A stretch of 5,695 bases of DNA from NCBI GenBank assembly GCA_030598075.1, contig JAUVQP010000102.1:1-5695 (forward strand), in the 5' to 3' direction. Below the pieces are notes generated by a model. It did not search any database and had not been told where the DNA came from. It worked only from the letters and a program-made list of their open reading frames with translations. Within the stretch, counting starts at the first letter, position 1; every line of letters starts with the position of its first letter. The stretch is from Miltoncostaeaceae bacterium (GTDB taxonomy: Bacteria; Actinomycetota; Thermoleophilia; Miltoncostaeales; Miltoncostaeaceae). This document shows positions 1-5,695 of the stretch, one piece after another. The translations under genes and the position numbers were made by a program.

Positions 1-1025
1 AGGCGAAGGCGGCCAGCGAGGCCGCTTCCAGCTCCCTCGAGCGGGCGCACAGCGAGGAGCGCCTGCGTCAGACGATTCTGGAACAGGCCGAAAAGCACGC
101 GAACGGAGTGCGCGACAAGGCCGCCGCTCGGAGCGCACACCTCGGGTCCGCGAGGACGAAGCTCGAAGGAGCCCGGGGGCAACTCGGAACGGCTCGGCAG
201 GGAACGTCCGATGCCGAGTTAGAGACGCAGCGCGAGACCGATGAGAGGGCGCTGTCCGACGCAGCGGAGGCGTATGCCAAGGAGAAGGCGGCCCTCGCAG
301 CCGGAGACCCCGACTCCGCCCGCGCGCTGCTGGACAATGCTGAACACACCAGCACGCGCCTCCGGGACGATCACCACCAGCTCGGGCTGGAGCTTGCGGG
401 CATCAGGCGGGAGCTTGACGTCCGCGGCCTGGAGGGCCTCGCGGACCAGCTCGCCGCCGCTCGCTCGGAGCTCGCTCGGATCGAGAGGACGACCACGCTC
501 ACGGAGCGTCGCGCAGCCGCTGCCGAGCTACTGCACTCGTGCCTCAGCACGCACCGCGATGCCGCTCGGCGGTCATACGTCGCCCCGTTCAAGGAGCAGA
601 TCGACGCGTTCGCGCGGATCGTGTTCGGCGCGACCGTCTCGATCGACGTTGACCACGAGACGCTGGAGATCGTCAGCCGGACCCTCGACGGGGTGACCGT
701 TCCCTACGACTCCCTCTCGTCCGGCGCGCGGGAACAACTCTGCGTCCTGGCGCGCCTCGCCTGCGCTGCGCTCGTCAGCCCGGCGTCGGGCACGGAGGAG
801 GACGGCGGTGTGCCCGTGATCTTCGATGACGCCCTGGGATACTCCGACTCGGGACGCCTTGAGCGCCTCGGCGCCGCGTTCAGTCTTGCCGGCAAGCAGA
901 GCCAGGTCATCGTCCTCACCTGCGTCCCCGAGCGCTACAGCAACATCGGCTCGGCCACCGTCATCCAATTCGAGGAGAACGTGGACGATCCGGCGGCTGT
1001 CCGAGGCCCGTCCAGCCAGGCATGA
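1..1025 (+). CDS. SMC/SbcC/YhaN-like coiled-coil ATPase, C-terminal part (5'-truncated by window edge)
   Basis: The reading frame is open from base 3, so about 340 C-terminal residues are visible and the start lies upstream; the GTG at 108 is internal, not the real start. The first 190 or so visible residues are charged, heptad-like helix rich in Ala, Glu, Arg and Leu, as in a coiled-coil arm. The C-terminal ATPase lobe follows: an ABC-type signature (LSSGAREQL, visible residues 238-246), Walker B (VPVIFDD, 270-276), a D-loop (YSD, about 280) and the H-loop strand (QVIVLTC, about 301-307). Such proteins pair this lobe with an N-terminal Walker A lobe, and many act in DNA repair or chromosome maintenance with a partner nuclease. 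The Asp-Asp Walker B resembles RecF and YhaN, and the usual H-loop His is replaced by Cys. No partner nuclease is visible. ATPase class is confident; the exact subfamily and role are not. Confidence 0.85.
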   Translation, partial: AKAASEAASSSLERAHSEERLRQTILEQAEKHANGVRDKAAARSAHLGSARTKLEGARGQLGTARQGTSDAELETQRETDERALSDAAEAYAKEKAALAAGDPDSARALLDNAEHTSTRLRDDHHQLGLELAGIRRELDVRGLEGLADQLAAARSELARIERTTTLTERRAAAAELLHSCLSTHRDAARRSYVAPFKEQIDAFARIVFGATVSIDVDHETLEIVSRTLDGVTVPYDSLSSGAREQLCVLARLACAALVSPASGTEEDGGVPVIFDDALGYSDSGRLERLGAAFSLAGKQSQVIVLTCVPERYSNIGSATVIQFEENVDDPAAVRGPSSQA

Positions 1026-1053
1026 GCCGCGCTCCGGAACTCCTGTGGCCCGG

Positions 1054-1102
1054 GGGGGGCTTGCCGGTTCTCATCCGGCCCAAGGAGCGTTGCGAGCCCC
1101 CC
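1054..1102. terminator. Nested inverted repeat between convergent genes, possible terminator
   Basis: An 8-base outer stem pairs 1054-1061 (GGGGGGCT) with 1095-1102 (AGCCCCCC). Inside it, GCCGG at 1063-1067 pairs with CCGGC at 1075-1079 around a 7-base loop. It lies in the 98-base gap between the stop codons of two converging genes, where bidirectional termination is expected. There is no U-tract on either strand, so intrinsic activity is uncertain. Confidence 0.4.
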
Positions 1103-1107
1103 GCACA

Positions 1108-1123
1108 GGGCGAGCCTTCGCCC
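1108..1123 (-). terminator. Short GC hairpin directly after the minus-strand stop codon
   Basis: GGGCGA at 1108-1113 pairs perfectly with TCGCCC at 1118-1123 around a 4-base loop. On the minus strand it begins at the base after the TAG stop (1126-1124). The position fits a 3'-end hairpin for the 185-residue gene; the lack of a U-tract and the short stem keep confidence modest. Confidence 0.4.
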
Positions 1124-1681
1124 CTACTCCAGCTCGATCATCGCGTCGAGCAGATCCAGCGCCGAGCCCTGGGTGCGGAGCAGGACGGGAGACAGGTCGC
1201 GGTCCCACCGTGCGGCGGCGGCGGCCGCCTCGGCGCAGGCCGTCGCGACGGCGGCGGCGACCGTGGCGAGCGGGCTATCGCCCTTCGCGGCGGCGACGGC
1301 GGCCGCCCGGGCGCCCGAGGCGTTCGCGGCGGCGAAACCGGCGTCGCGGGAACGATCGTCGGCCCCGTCGCTGAGCCGGCTCGCCGAGCGAAGGGCGGCA
1401 TCGATCGCCGCACGGGTCCGGGCGGGGTCGCCGTCGACCGAGGTCAGACGCGTGAGCTTGCGCGCCTGATCGCGACCGCCGGCGTGATGAAGCCACGCCG
1501 GCGCGCACTCGCGCACGAGCCAGTCGAGGGCCATGAGAGCCCGGGCGTCCGCAGGACCGGGGGGCGCGGCGGCGATGCGCTCGTCGTACGGACCGAGGAG
1601 GACCTCGCGGTCGGCGTCGAGCAGCGCGTGGCCCCACGTCTCGACGAGGGCACTCAGCACCGGGCAGGCGTCGGATGACAT
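1124..1681 (-). CDS. Alanine-rich helical protein of unknown function, 185 aa
   Basis: The product starts at an ATG (1681-1679) and ends at TAG. The N-terminal third is a compact helical segment with Trp and Pro landmarks (ETWGHALL near 14-21, ALDWLVRE near 51-58, APAWLHHAG near 60-68). The middle, about 87-157, is strongly Ala-rich with scattered Arg and Asp and looks like long amphipathic helix. The C-terminus ends in SALDLLDAMIEL (173-184). This pattern of an ALDWLVR...PAWL head, Ala/Arg-rich middle and SALDLLDxMI tail resembles an uncharacterised family I recall from actinobacterial genomes and phages, but I know of no function. There is no signal peptide or membrane segment. It converges with the ATPase gene and has a leaderless-type promoter. 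The opposite-strand frame here gives a Gly/Arg-rich, shadow-like protein, so I prefer this strand. Confidence 0.7.
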   Translation of the reverse strand: MSSDACPVLSALVETWGHALLDADREVLLGPYDERIAAAPPGPADARALMALDWLVRECAPAWLHHAGGRDQARKLTRLTSVDGDPARTRAAIDAALRSASRLSDGADDRSRDAGFAAANASGARAAAVAAAKGDSPLATVAAAVATACAEAAAAAARWDRDLSPVLLRTQGSALDLLDAMIELE

Positions 1682-1717
1682 CGCGTCGAGGCTAGCGAAG
1701 CCGTCCGTCGCCGTCGG
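1682..1717 (-). promoter_or_regulatory. Leaderless-type promoter for the 185-aa gene
   Basis: On the minus strand the hexamer TAGCCT (1694-1689) fits the TAnnnT -10 consensus and lies 7 bases before the ATG at 1681. That spacing would put the transcription start at or next to the A of ATG. A weak -35 candidate, CCGACG (1717-1712), sits 17 bases upstream and matches TTGACA at three positions. No Shine-Dalgarno sequence is visible before this ATG, which agrees with leaderless translation. Transcription itself is inferred. Confidence 0.45.
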
Positions 1718-1851
1718 GCGGGGACACGCGCCGATCGCCGCGAGGAACCGCGGGCAGCGTTACCGGTGCCGATGACGCTTCCGGGGGGCGGTGGGTGGCG
1801 AGGGCCGAGAGGATGTCCGCGACGCCAAGACGCGATGCCGAGAGTTACTCC

Positions 1852-1983
1852 TCACAGGCTAGGCTCCAGCGGGTGCACGCAGAACGAGACGAGCCGGTGA
1901 GCGCCGTCGAGGCGTCCGGGCTGCTCCGGCGCGTCGACGGCGTCGGCGGCGCGACCCTCCACCACCGCGACCTGGCGGAGCAT
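1852..1983 (-). CDS. Possible small protein of 43 aa, divergent from the regulator gene
   Basis: From an ATG at 1983-1981 (or a GTG two codons earlier, at 1989) the minus strand reads 43 residues to a TGA at 1854-1852, beginning MLRQVAVVEG and ending RLVSFCVHPLEPSL. Nearly all codons end in G or C and the amino-acid mix is plausible, with a hydrophobic start and end around an acidic Ala-rich middle. Against it: no good Shine-Dalgarno sequence, no recognised family, and the exactly complementary plus-strand frame has similar third-position bias, so codon use does not decide the strand. If real it would be transcribed divergently from the metalloregulator, sharing the region of about 65 bases that holds two inverted repeats. 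It could equally be chance. Confidence 0.2.
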   Translation of the reverse strand: MLRQVAVVEGRAADAVDAPEQPGRLDGAHRLVSFCVHPLEPSL

Positions 1984-2000
1984 CGGCACTTTCGGTGCCG
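1984..2000. repeat. Inverted repeat CGGCAC-N5-GTGCCG
   Basis: CGGCAC at 1984-1989 and GTGCCG at 1995-2000 are perfect 6-base inverted arms around TTTCG. It lies upstream of the regulator's chosen start and abuts the possible small divergent ORF. It may be an operator half-site pair or an RNA hairpin, or chance in GC-rich DNA. Confidence 0.3.
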
Positions 2001-2014
2001 GTCTTGCGAGCGCG

Positions 2015-2035
2015 CGCCCGCCGTCGCGGCGGGCG
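2015..2035. repeat. 8-base-arm inverted repeat just upstream of the regulator start
   Basis: CGCCCGCC at 2015-2022 pairs perfectly with GGCGGGCG at 2028-2035 around a 5-base loop, ending 13 bases before the GTG at 2049. It could be an operator for autoregulation or a leader RNA hairpin limiting translation. It does not resemble the AT-rich TTAGG-type boxes known for DtxR and IdeR. Confidence 0.35.
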
Positions 2036-2048
2036 ATCGCGGGTAGCC

Positions 2049-2750
2049 GTGCGCCGAGCGCACCACGTCGAGGACTACCTCGAGGTCATCTACTTCCTGG
2101 CCAACCCGATCGGCGAGTACGGCCCGGTGGTCACCGACGGCCCGGTGCCGGCCGCGCGGGTCGCCGAGATGCTCCAGGTCACGCCTCCCACCGCCGGCGA
2201 GATGCTGCGGCGCATGGAGGACGAGGGCCTCATCAAGCGCGGGCCTCGCCGGGGGGCGCTGCTCACCGAGGAGGGGCAGAAGCTCGCCGAGAAGGTGGTC
2301 CGCCAGCACCGCATCATCGAGCGGTTCCTGACCGACTTCCTGGACTACTCGCCCGCCGAGTCGCACGTGTACGCCGACGAGATGGGCGAGGCGTTCAACG
2401 ACGAGATGATCGAGCGCCTCGACGAGAGGCTCGGCGGCCCCGAGCGCTGCCCGCACGGCTGGCCGGTCGACCCCGGCGTGGAGCGGGAGGAGAACCCCTT
2501 GCTGCACCCGCTGAGCGAGGTCGAGGCCGGCGGCGCGGCCACCATCGTGCGGCTCGCCGAGCACGAGGGCGACCTGCTGCACTGGTTCTACGACAACGGC
2601 TACACGCCGGACACCGACCTCTCGGTCGAACGCGTCGACGCGGCCGCCGGGCTGATGACGGTCAGCCTGGGCGGCGAGCGGCGCGCGATAACCCTCGCCG
2701 CCGCGTCCGGCCTTTTCGTGCGGACCCGCGGACCGGCGGACGAGACCTGA
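2049..2750 (+). CDS. DtxR/MntR-family metal-dependent transcriptional regulator
   Basis: From the GTG at 2049 the protein is 233 residues, typical of three-domain DtxR/IdeR proteins. An earlier in-frame GTG at 1995 would add only an Arg-rich, family-unlike extension, so I prefer 2049, although its ribosome-binding site is weak. The N-terminal winged helix holds EDYLEVIY (8-15) and a helix-turn-helix (about 38-62, VAEMLQVTPPTAGEMLRRME). The dimerisation and metal domain spans about 75-130, followed by CPHGWPVDP (134-142) and a C-terminal SH3/FeoA-like domain (about 155-227). Such proteins bind Fe2+ or Mn2+ and repress metal uptake genes. Asp9, Glu12, His87, Glu91 and His106 align with known ligands. 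The positions of DtxR Cys102, Glu105 and His106 appear to be Asp110, Gly113 and Glu114, which is atypical. The adjacent metal-type ABC ATPase gene fits a metal-homeostasis role. Family is certain; the metal is not. Confidence 0.92.
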   Translation: MRRAHHVEDYLEVIYFLANPIGEYGPVVTDGPVPAARVAEMLQVTPPTAGEMLRRMEDEGLIKRGPRRGALLTEEGQKLAEKVVRQHRIIERFLTDFLDYSPAESHVYADEMGEAFNDEMIERLDERLGGPERCPHGWPVDPGVEREENPLLHPLSEVEAGGAATIVRLAEHEGDLLHWFYDNGYTPDTDLSVERVDAAAGLMTVSLGGERRAITLAAASGLFVRTRGPADET

Positions 2751-2756
2751 GACACC

Positions 2757-2772
2757 GGGCGGACGACCGCCC
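2757..2772 (+). terminator. GC hairpin after the regulator gene
   Basis: GGGCGG at 2757-2762 pairs perfectly with CCGCCC at 2767-2772 around ACGA, starting 7 bases after the TGA stop. There is no U-tract. It could be a weak terminator or a 3'-end stabiliser separating the regulator transcript from the ATPase gene, which appears to have its own promoter immediately downstream. Confidence 0.4.
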
Positions 2773-2784
2773 TGACAAACGCGA

Positions 2785-2799
2785 TAAGGTTCACCTTCG
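2785..2799 (+). promoter_or_regulatory. Near-leaderless promoter with overlapping 12-base operator-like palindrome
   Basis: TAAGGT at 2785-2790 fits a TAnnnT -10 hexamer ending 9 bases before the ATG at 2800, giving an almost leaderless transcript. No clear -35 is seen. Overlapping it, AAGGT-TC-ACCTT (2786-2797) is an inverted repeat with perfect 5-base arms. A repressor bound here would cover the -10 and start site. Ferric-type repressors of the DtxR family bind AGGT/ACCT-containing dyads, so the adjacent regulator is the obvious candidate; binding is inferred. The AAGG at 2786-2789 could instead act as a ribosome-binding site 10 bases from the ATG. Confidence 0.4.
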
Positions 2800-3868
<1,069 letters not shown>

Positions 3869-3879
<11 letters not shown>

Positions 3880-3904
3880 CCGGGGCGGAGCCCCCGAGGC
3901 TCCG
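3869..3904 (+). terminator. Two mutually exclusive hairpins at the end of the ABC ATPase gene
   Basis: CTCGGGGG (3869-3876) pairs with CCCCCGAG (3891-3898) in a perfect 8-base stem that encloses the stop codon. CGGAGCC (3886-3892) pairs with GGCTCCG (3898-3904) in a perfect 7-base stem with a 5-base loop. The two share bases and cannot both form. No U-tract follows. The second looks like a post-stop terminator or processing hairpin; while ribosomes reach the stop codon the first would be blocked. Confidence 0.4.
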
Positions 3905-3908
3905 GGTT

Positions 3909-3918
3909 CGCTCGAGCG
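3909..3918. repeat. Perfect 10-base palindrome CGCTCGAGCG
   Basis: A self-complementary decamer ends nine bases before the oxidoreductase ATG. It may be chance in GC-rich DNA, or a regulator site or RNA stem masking the weak ribosome-binding region that it overlaps. Confidence 0.25.
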
Positions 3919-3927
3919 GGGATCCAC

Positions 3928-4992
3928 ATGGTGAATGCTGAGAGACCGGAGCACCGACCCCTGCCGTTGGGAGTGCTCGACCTGTCTCCCGTGCCGAGCG
4001 GCTCAACGGGCGCCGACGCACTCCGCAACACCCTCGACCTCGCGCTCCACGCCGAGCGGCTCGGCTACCGGCGCTACTGGCTCGCCGAGCACCACGCCAC
4101 GCCGGGGCTCGCCAGTTCGGCTCCGGAGATCATGATCGGGCGCATCGCGGCGGCCACGACCGGCATGAGGGTCGGCGCGGGGGGAATCATGCTGCCCAAC
4201 CACGCGCCGCTTCGGATCGCCGAGAGCTTTCGGGTGCTGGAGGCGCTCCATCCCGGCCGCATCGACCTCGGAATCGGGCGGGCGCCGGGCGCCGATCCGG
4301 TGACGGCGTTCGCCCTCCGGCGCACCACGGGCGGCTTCGGCGGCGAGGAGTTCACGTCGCAGATCGCGGAGCTGCTCGCGTACGCGGGCGCCGGATTCCC
4401 CGACGACCATCCGTTCCGCAACGTGCGGGCCGTTCCGGACGACGTGCCGCTGCCCCCGCTGTGGATGCTGGGAACGAGCGACGAGAGCGCACGGCTCGCC
4501 GCGGCGCTGGGCATGGGATACGCCTTCGCCCGCCACCTCGGGCCGCGCCGGGCCGAGGGTGCCATGAGGCTCTACCGGGAGGAGTTCCGGCCCTCGCGCG
4601 AGCTGGAGCATCCGCGGTCGATCCTGGCGGCGTCCGTCTTCTGCGCCGACACCGAGGCTCGCGCCGAGGAGCTGGCGGGCTCGCTCGGCCTCTGGGTCGT
4701 TCGTGCGCGAGGGGGACGTCCGACCACGCTTCCCAGCCCGGAGGAGGCGGCCGGCCACGACTACGGCGAGGCCGAGGCGCAGCGGGTAGCCAAGTACCGG
4801 CGCGCCCAAGTCATCGGATCGCCCGAGCAGGTGCGCGACGAGCTCGACCGCCTCGCCGTGGCCACGCAGGCCGACGAGCTGATGGTCATGACGTCGATCC
4901 ATGACCACAGCGAGCGGCTACGCTCCTACGAGTTGCTCGCGGGGGCCTTCAGCGCCTCGTCCGCGTCGACGGTCACCGACTCCCAGAGCTGA
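3928..4992 (+). CDS. LLM-class flavin-dependent oxidoreductase (bacterial luciferase-like, YhbW/MsnO8 type)
   Basis: The 354-residue product is a soluble TIM-barrel flavoprotein of the luciferase-like monooxygenase superfamily. Diagnostic stretches are LDLSPVPSGS (17-26), YRRYWLAEHH (47-56), GGIMLPNHAPLRIAE (85-99), HPGRIDLGIGRAPG (108-121), LGTS (181-184) and IGSPEQVRDEL (296-306). These match the YhbW-like single-component group, which uses reduced FMN; physiological substrates are mostly unknown. Length fits the family apart from a Ser/Thr/Ala-rich tail of about 15 residues. The ATG at 3928 is preferred over the GTG directly after it; GCGGGG a few bases upstream is a weak ribosome-binding site. 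It lies 48 bases after the ABC ATPase gene on the same strand, separated by hairpins, so co-transcription is possible but not shown. The wholly intact barrel motifs argue for a working enzyme. Confidence 0.92.
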   Translation: MVNAERPEHRPLPLGVLDLSPVPSGSTGADALRNTLDLALHAERLGYRRYWLAEHHATPGLASSAPEIMIGRIAAATTGMRVGAGGIMLPNHAPLRIAESFRVLEALHPGRIDLGIGRAPGADPVTAFALRRTTGGFGGEEFTSQIAELLAYAGAGFPDDHPFRNVRAVPDDVPLPPLWMLGTSDESARLAAALGMGYAFARHLGPRRAEGAMRLYREEFRPSRELEHPRSILAASVFCADTEARAEELAGSLGLWVVRARGGRPTTLPSPEEAAGHDYGEAEAQRVAKYRRAQVIGSPEQVRDELDRLAVATQADELMVMTSIHDHSERLRSYELLAGAFSASSASTVTDSQS

Positions 4993-4997
4993 CCCCC

Positions 4998-5024
4998 ACG
5001 ACGCGGGCCCCCCGGGGTCGTCGT
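4998..5024. terminator. Bidirectional terminator-like hairpin between convergent oxidoreductase and trpA genes
   Basis: ACGACG at 4998-5003 pairs perfectly with CGTCGT at 5019-5024, and the intervening C- and G-runs (around 5008-5017) can extend the stem. It fills nearly all of the 34-base gap between the two stop codons and is symmetrical, so it could serve both genes. There is no U-tract on either side. Confidence 0.55.
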
Positions 5025-5026
5025 GC

Positions 5027-5695
5027 TCACCGGCCCGCCTCGACGGCGTCGAGCGCGTAGGCGACCTCCCCGGCGAAGTGCTCGATGGCGGCCACGCCGG
5101 CCGCGTTGTCGCGGGCCTGCCCGGCGAGGCGGATGAGCTGGCTGGCGATGACGACGCCGTCGGCCATCTCGCCGATGGCCGCGGCCTGGCCCGGCGTGCG
5201 AACGCCGAAACCGACGGCCAACGGCAGGTCTATGGCCGCCCGCACGCGCTCCAGGAAGCCGCGAAGCTCGTCGTCGACCGTCACCTCGCCCCCGGTGACC
5301 CCCGTGACGGCCACGCAGTAGACGAAGCCGTCGGCGACGTCGTCGATGGCCGCCAGACGACTGTCCTCGGTCGTGGGCGCGACCAACGGGACGAGCGCGA
5401 CGCCGGTGCGCGCCGAGACCTCCCGAAAGGGCGTTGCCTCGTCGAACGGGAGGTCGGGCACGATCAGCCCGGCGACCCCGGCGCGGGCGGCGCGCTCGAA
5501 GAACGCCTCCGGCCCGGTCGCCAACAGGATGTTGACGTAGGTCATGACGACCACGGGAGGGCCTCCCGCGAGGGCGCGGGCGATGTCGAGAACATCGCTG
5601 GGACGCGTTCCGGCGTCGAGCGCGTGCTGTCCGGCGGCCTGGATCGTGGGGCCATCGGCGAGCGGATCCGAGAACGGGATGCCCAGCTCGATGAT
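5027..5695 (-). CDS. trpA: Tryptophan synthase alpha subunit, C-terminal 222 residues (5'-truncated by window edge)
   Basis: TrpA cleaves indole-3-glycerol phosphate to indole and glyceraldehyde 3-phosphate, passing indole to TrpB in the cytoplasmic alpha2beta2 complex. The frame is open to the window edge and the visible part begins at IIELGIPFSDPLADGPTI, so about 45 N-terminal residues are missing. Both catalytic acids are present: the Glu of ELG (visible residue 3, Glu49 of the E. coli enzyme) and the Asp of LADG (residue 14, Asp60). Further family stretches are VMTYVN (50-55), LIVPDLPFDE (77-86), the flexible loop GVTGGE (132-137) and VGFGVRTP (161-168). In the phosphate-binding VIASQLI (182-188) an Ala stands where Gly is usual. 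The GTG at 5554 is internal. trpB, if the usual order holds, lies beyond the right edge; nothing related follows on the left, so trpA is probably the last gene of its operon. Confidence 0.95.
   Translation of the reverse strand: MIELGIPFSDPLADGPTIQAAGQHALDAGTRPSDVLDIARALAGGPPVVVMTYVNILLATGPEAFFERAARAGVAGLIVPDLPFDEATPFREVSARTGVALVPLVAPTTEDSRLAAIDDVADGFVYCVAVTGVTGGEVTVDDELRGFLERVRAAIDLPLAVGFGVRTPGQAAAIGEMADGVVIASQLIRLAGQARDNAAGVAAIEHFAGEVAYALDAVEAGR

Larger units (their letters stand above)
1682..2048. other. Intergenic region of 367 bases between divergent genes
   Basis: This stretch separates the minus-strand 185-aa gene from the plus-strand regulator gene. It holds the leaderless-type promoter next to 1681, a TAGGCT hexamer on the plus strand at 1860-1865 that could be a -10 element with no clear -35, two inverted repeats (1984-2000 and 2015-2035), and a possible 43-codon minus-strand ORF (1983-1852). 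A plus-strand ORF starting at 1795 reaches 2046, but its Arg/His/Cys-rich sequence does not look like a real protein. I see no tRNA, no transposon end and no classic 19-base DtxR/IdeR box. Confidence 0.6.

Noticed and set aside
1200..1320. GCG-rich repeat-like tract
   Set aside because: It is explained by runs of alanine codons in the 185-aa protein, not by a tandem repeat element.
1022..1678. Plus-strand ORF of 218 codons overlapping the ATPase stop codon by ATGA
   Set aside because: Its product is Gly/Arg-rich without domain-like structure and is the antisense of the better-composed 185-aa minus-strand protein. The overlapping start is attractive but most likely chance.
1685..1700. GCTAGC-centred sequence as a DtxR/IdeR box
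   Set aside because: Only the central six bases are palindromic. The flanks lack the TTAGG/CCTAA arms, and the site is better explained as the -10 of the minus-strand gene.
1795..2046. Plus-strand ORF of 83 codons ending two bases before the regulator start
   Set aside because: Spacing is operon-like, but the product is Arg/His-rich with no recognisable fold and no ribosome-binding site is seen.
4003..4908. Minus-strand ORF of 301 codons
   Set aside because: It is antisense to the flavin oxidoreductase gene and shows no family motifs.

Overview
The window is very GC-rich, with strong G/C preference at third codon positions, GTG starts, TAnnnT -10 hexamers lying just upstream of start codons, and hairpins without U-tracts between genes. 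Together these suggest a high-GC Gram-positive bacterium (Actinomycetota). The wording of the DtxR-family and flavin-oxidoreductase proteins reminds me of deep-branching actinobacterial lineages such as Thermoleophilia, but that is an impression I could not test. I see no insertion sequence, CRISPR array, tRNA or rRNA.

Layout, left to right. (1) Positions 1-1025, plus strand: the C-terminal part of an SMC/SbcC/YhaN-like coiled-coil ATPase whose Walker A half lies outside the window. (2) Positions 1124-1681, minus strand: an alanine-rich 185-residue protein of unknown function that converges on the ATPase across a hairpin-rich gap and has a leaderless-type promoter. (3) Positions 1682-2048: a region with no confident gene, holding divergent promoters, two inverted repeats and one possible 43-codon minus-strand ORF. 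(4) Positions 2049-4992, plus strand: a DtxR/MntR-family metalloregulator, an FbpC-like ABC transporter ATPase and a luciferase-like flavin-dependent oxidoreductase, with gaps of 49 and 48 bases. (5) Positions 5027-5695, minus strand: most of trpA (tryptophan synthase alpha chain), running off the right edge and converging on the oxidoreductase across a hairpin.

How the parts may work together. The metalloregulator next to a ferric/metal-type ABC ATPase is a classic metal-homeostasis pairing. A 12-base inverted repeat overlapping the likely promoter of the ATPase gene is a natural candidate operator for the regulator. The ATPase has no permease or substrate-binding protein beside it here, so its partners must be elsewhere or it serves several systems. 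The regulator's metal-binding residues, aligned from memory to DtxR and MntR, depart from both classic sets, which I regard as the most interesting observation. trpA is probably the last gene of a trp operon and unrelated to the rest. I did not find convincing evidence of a wholly new system; the findings are specific leads.
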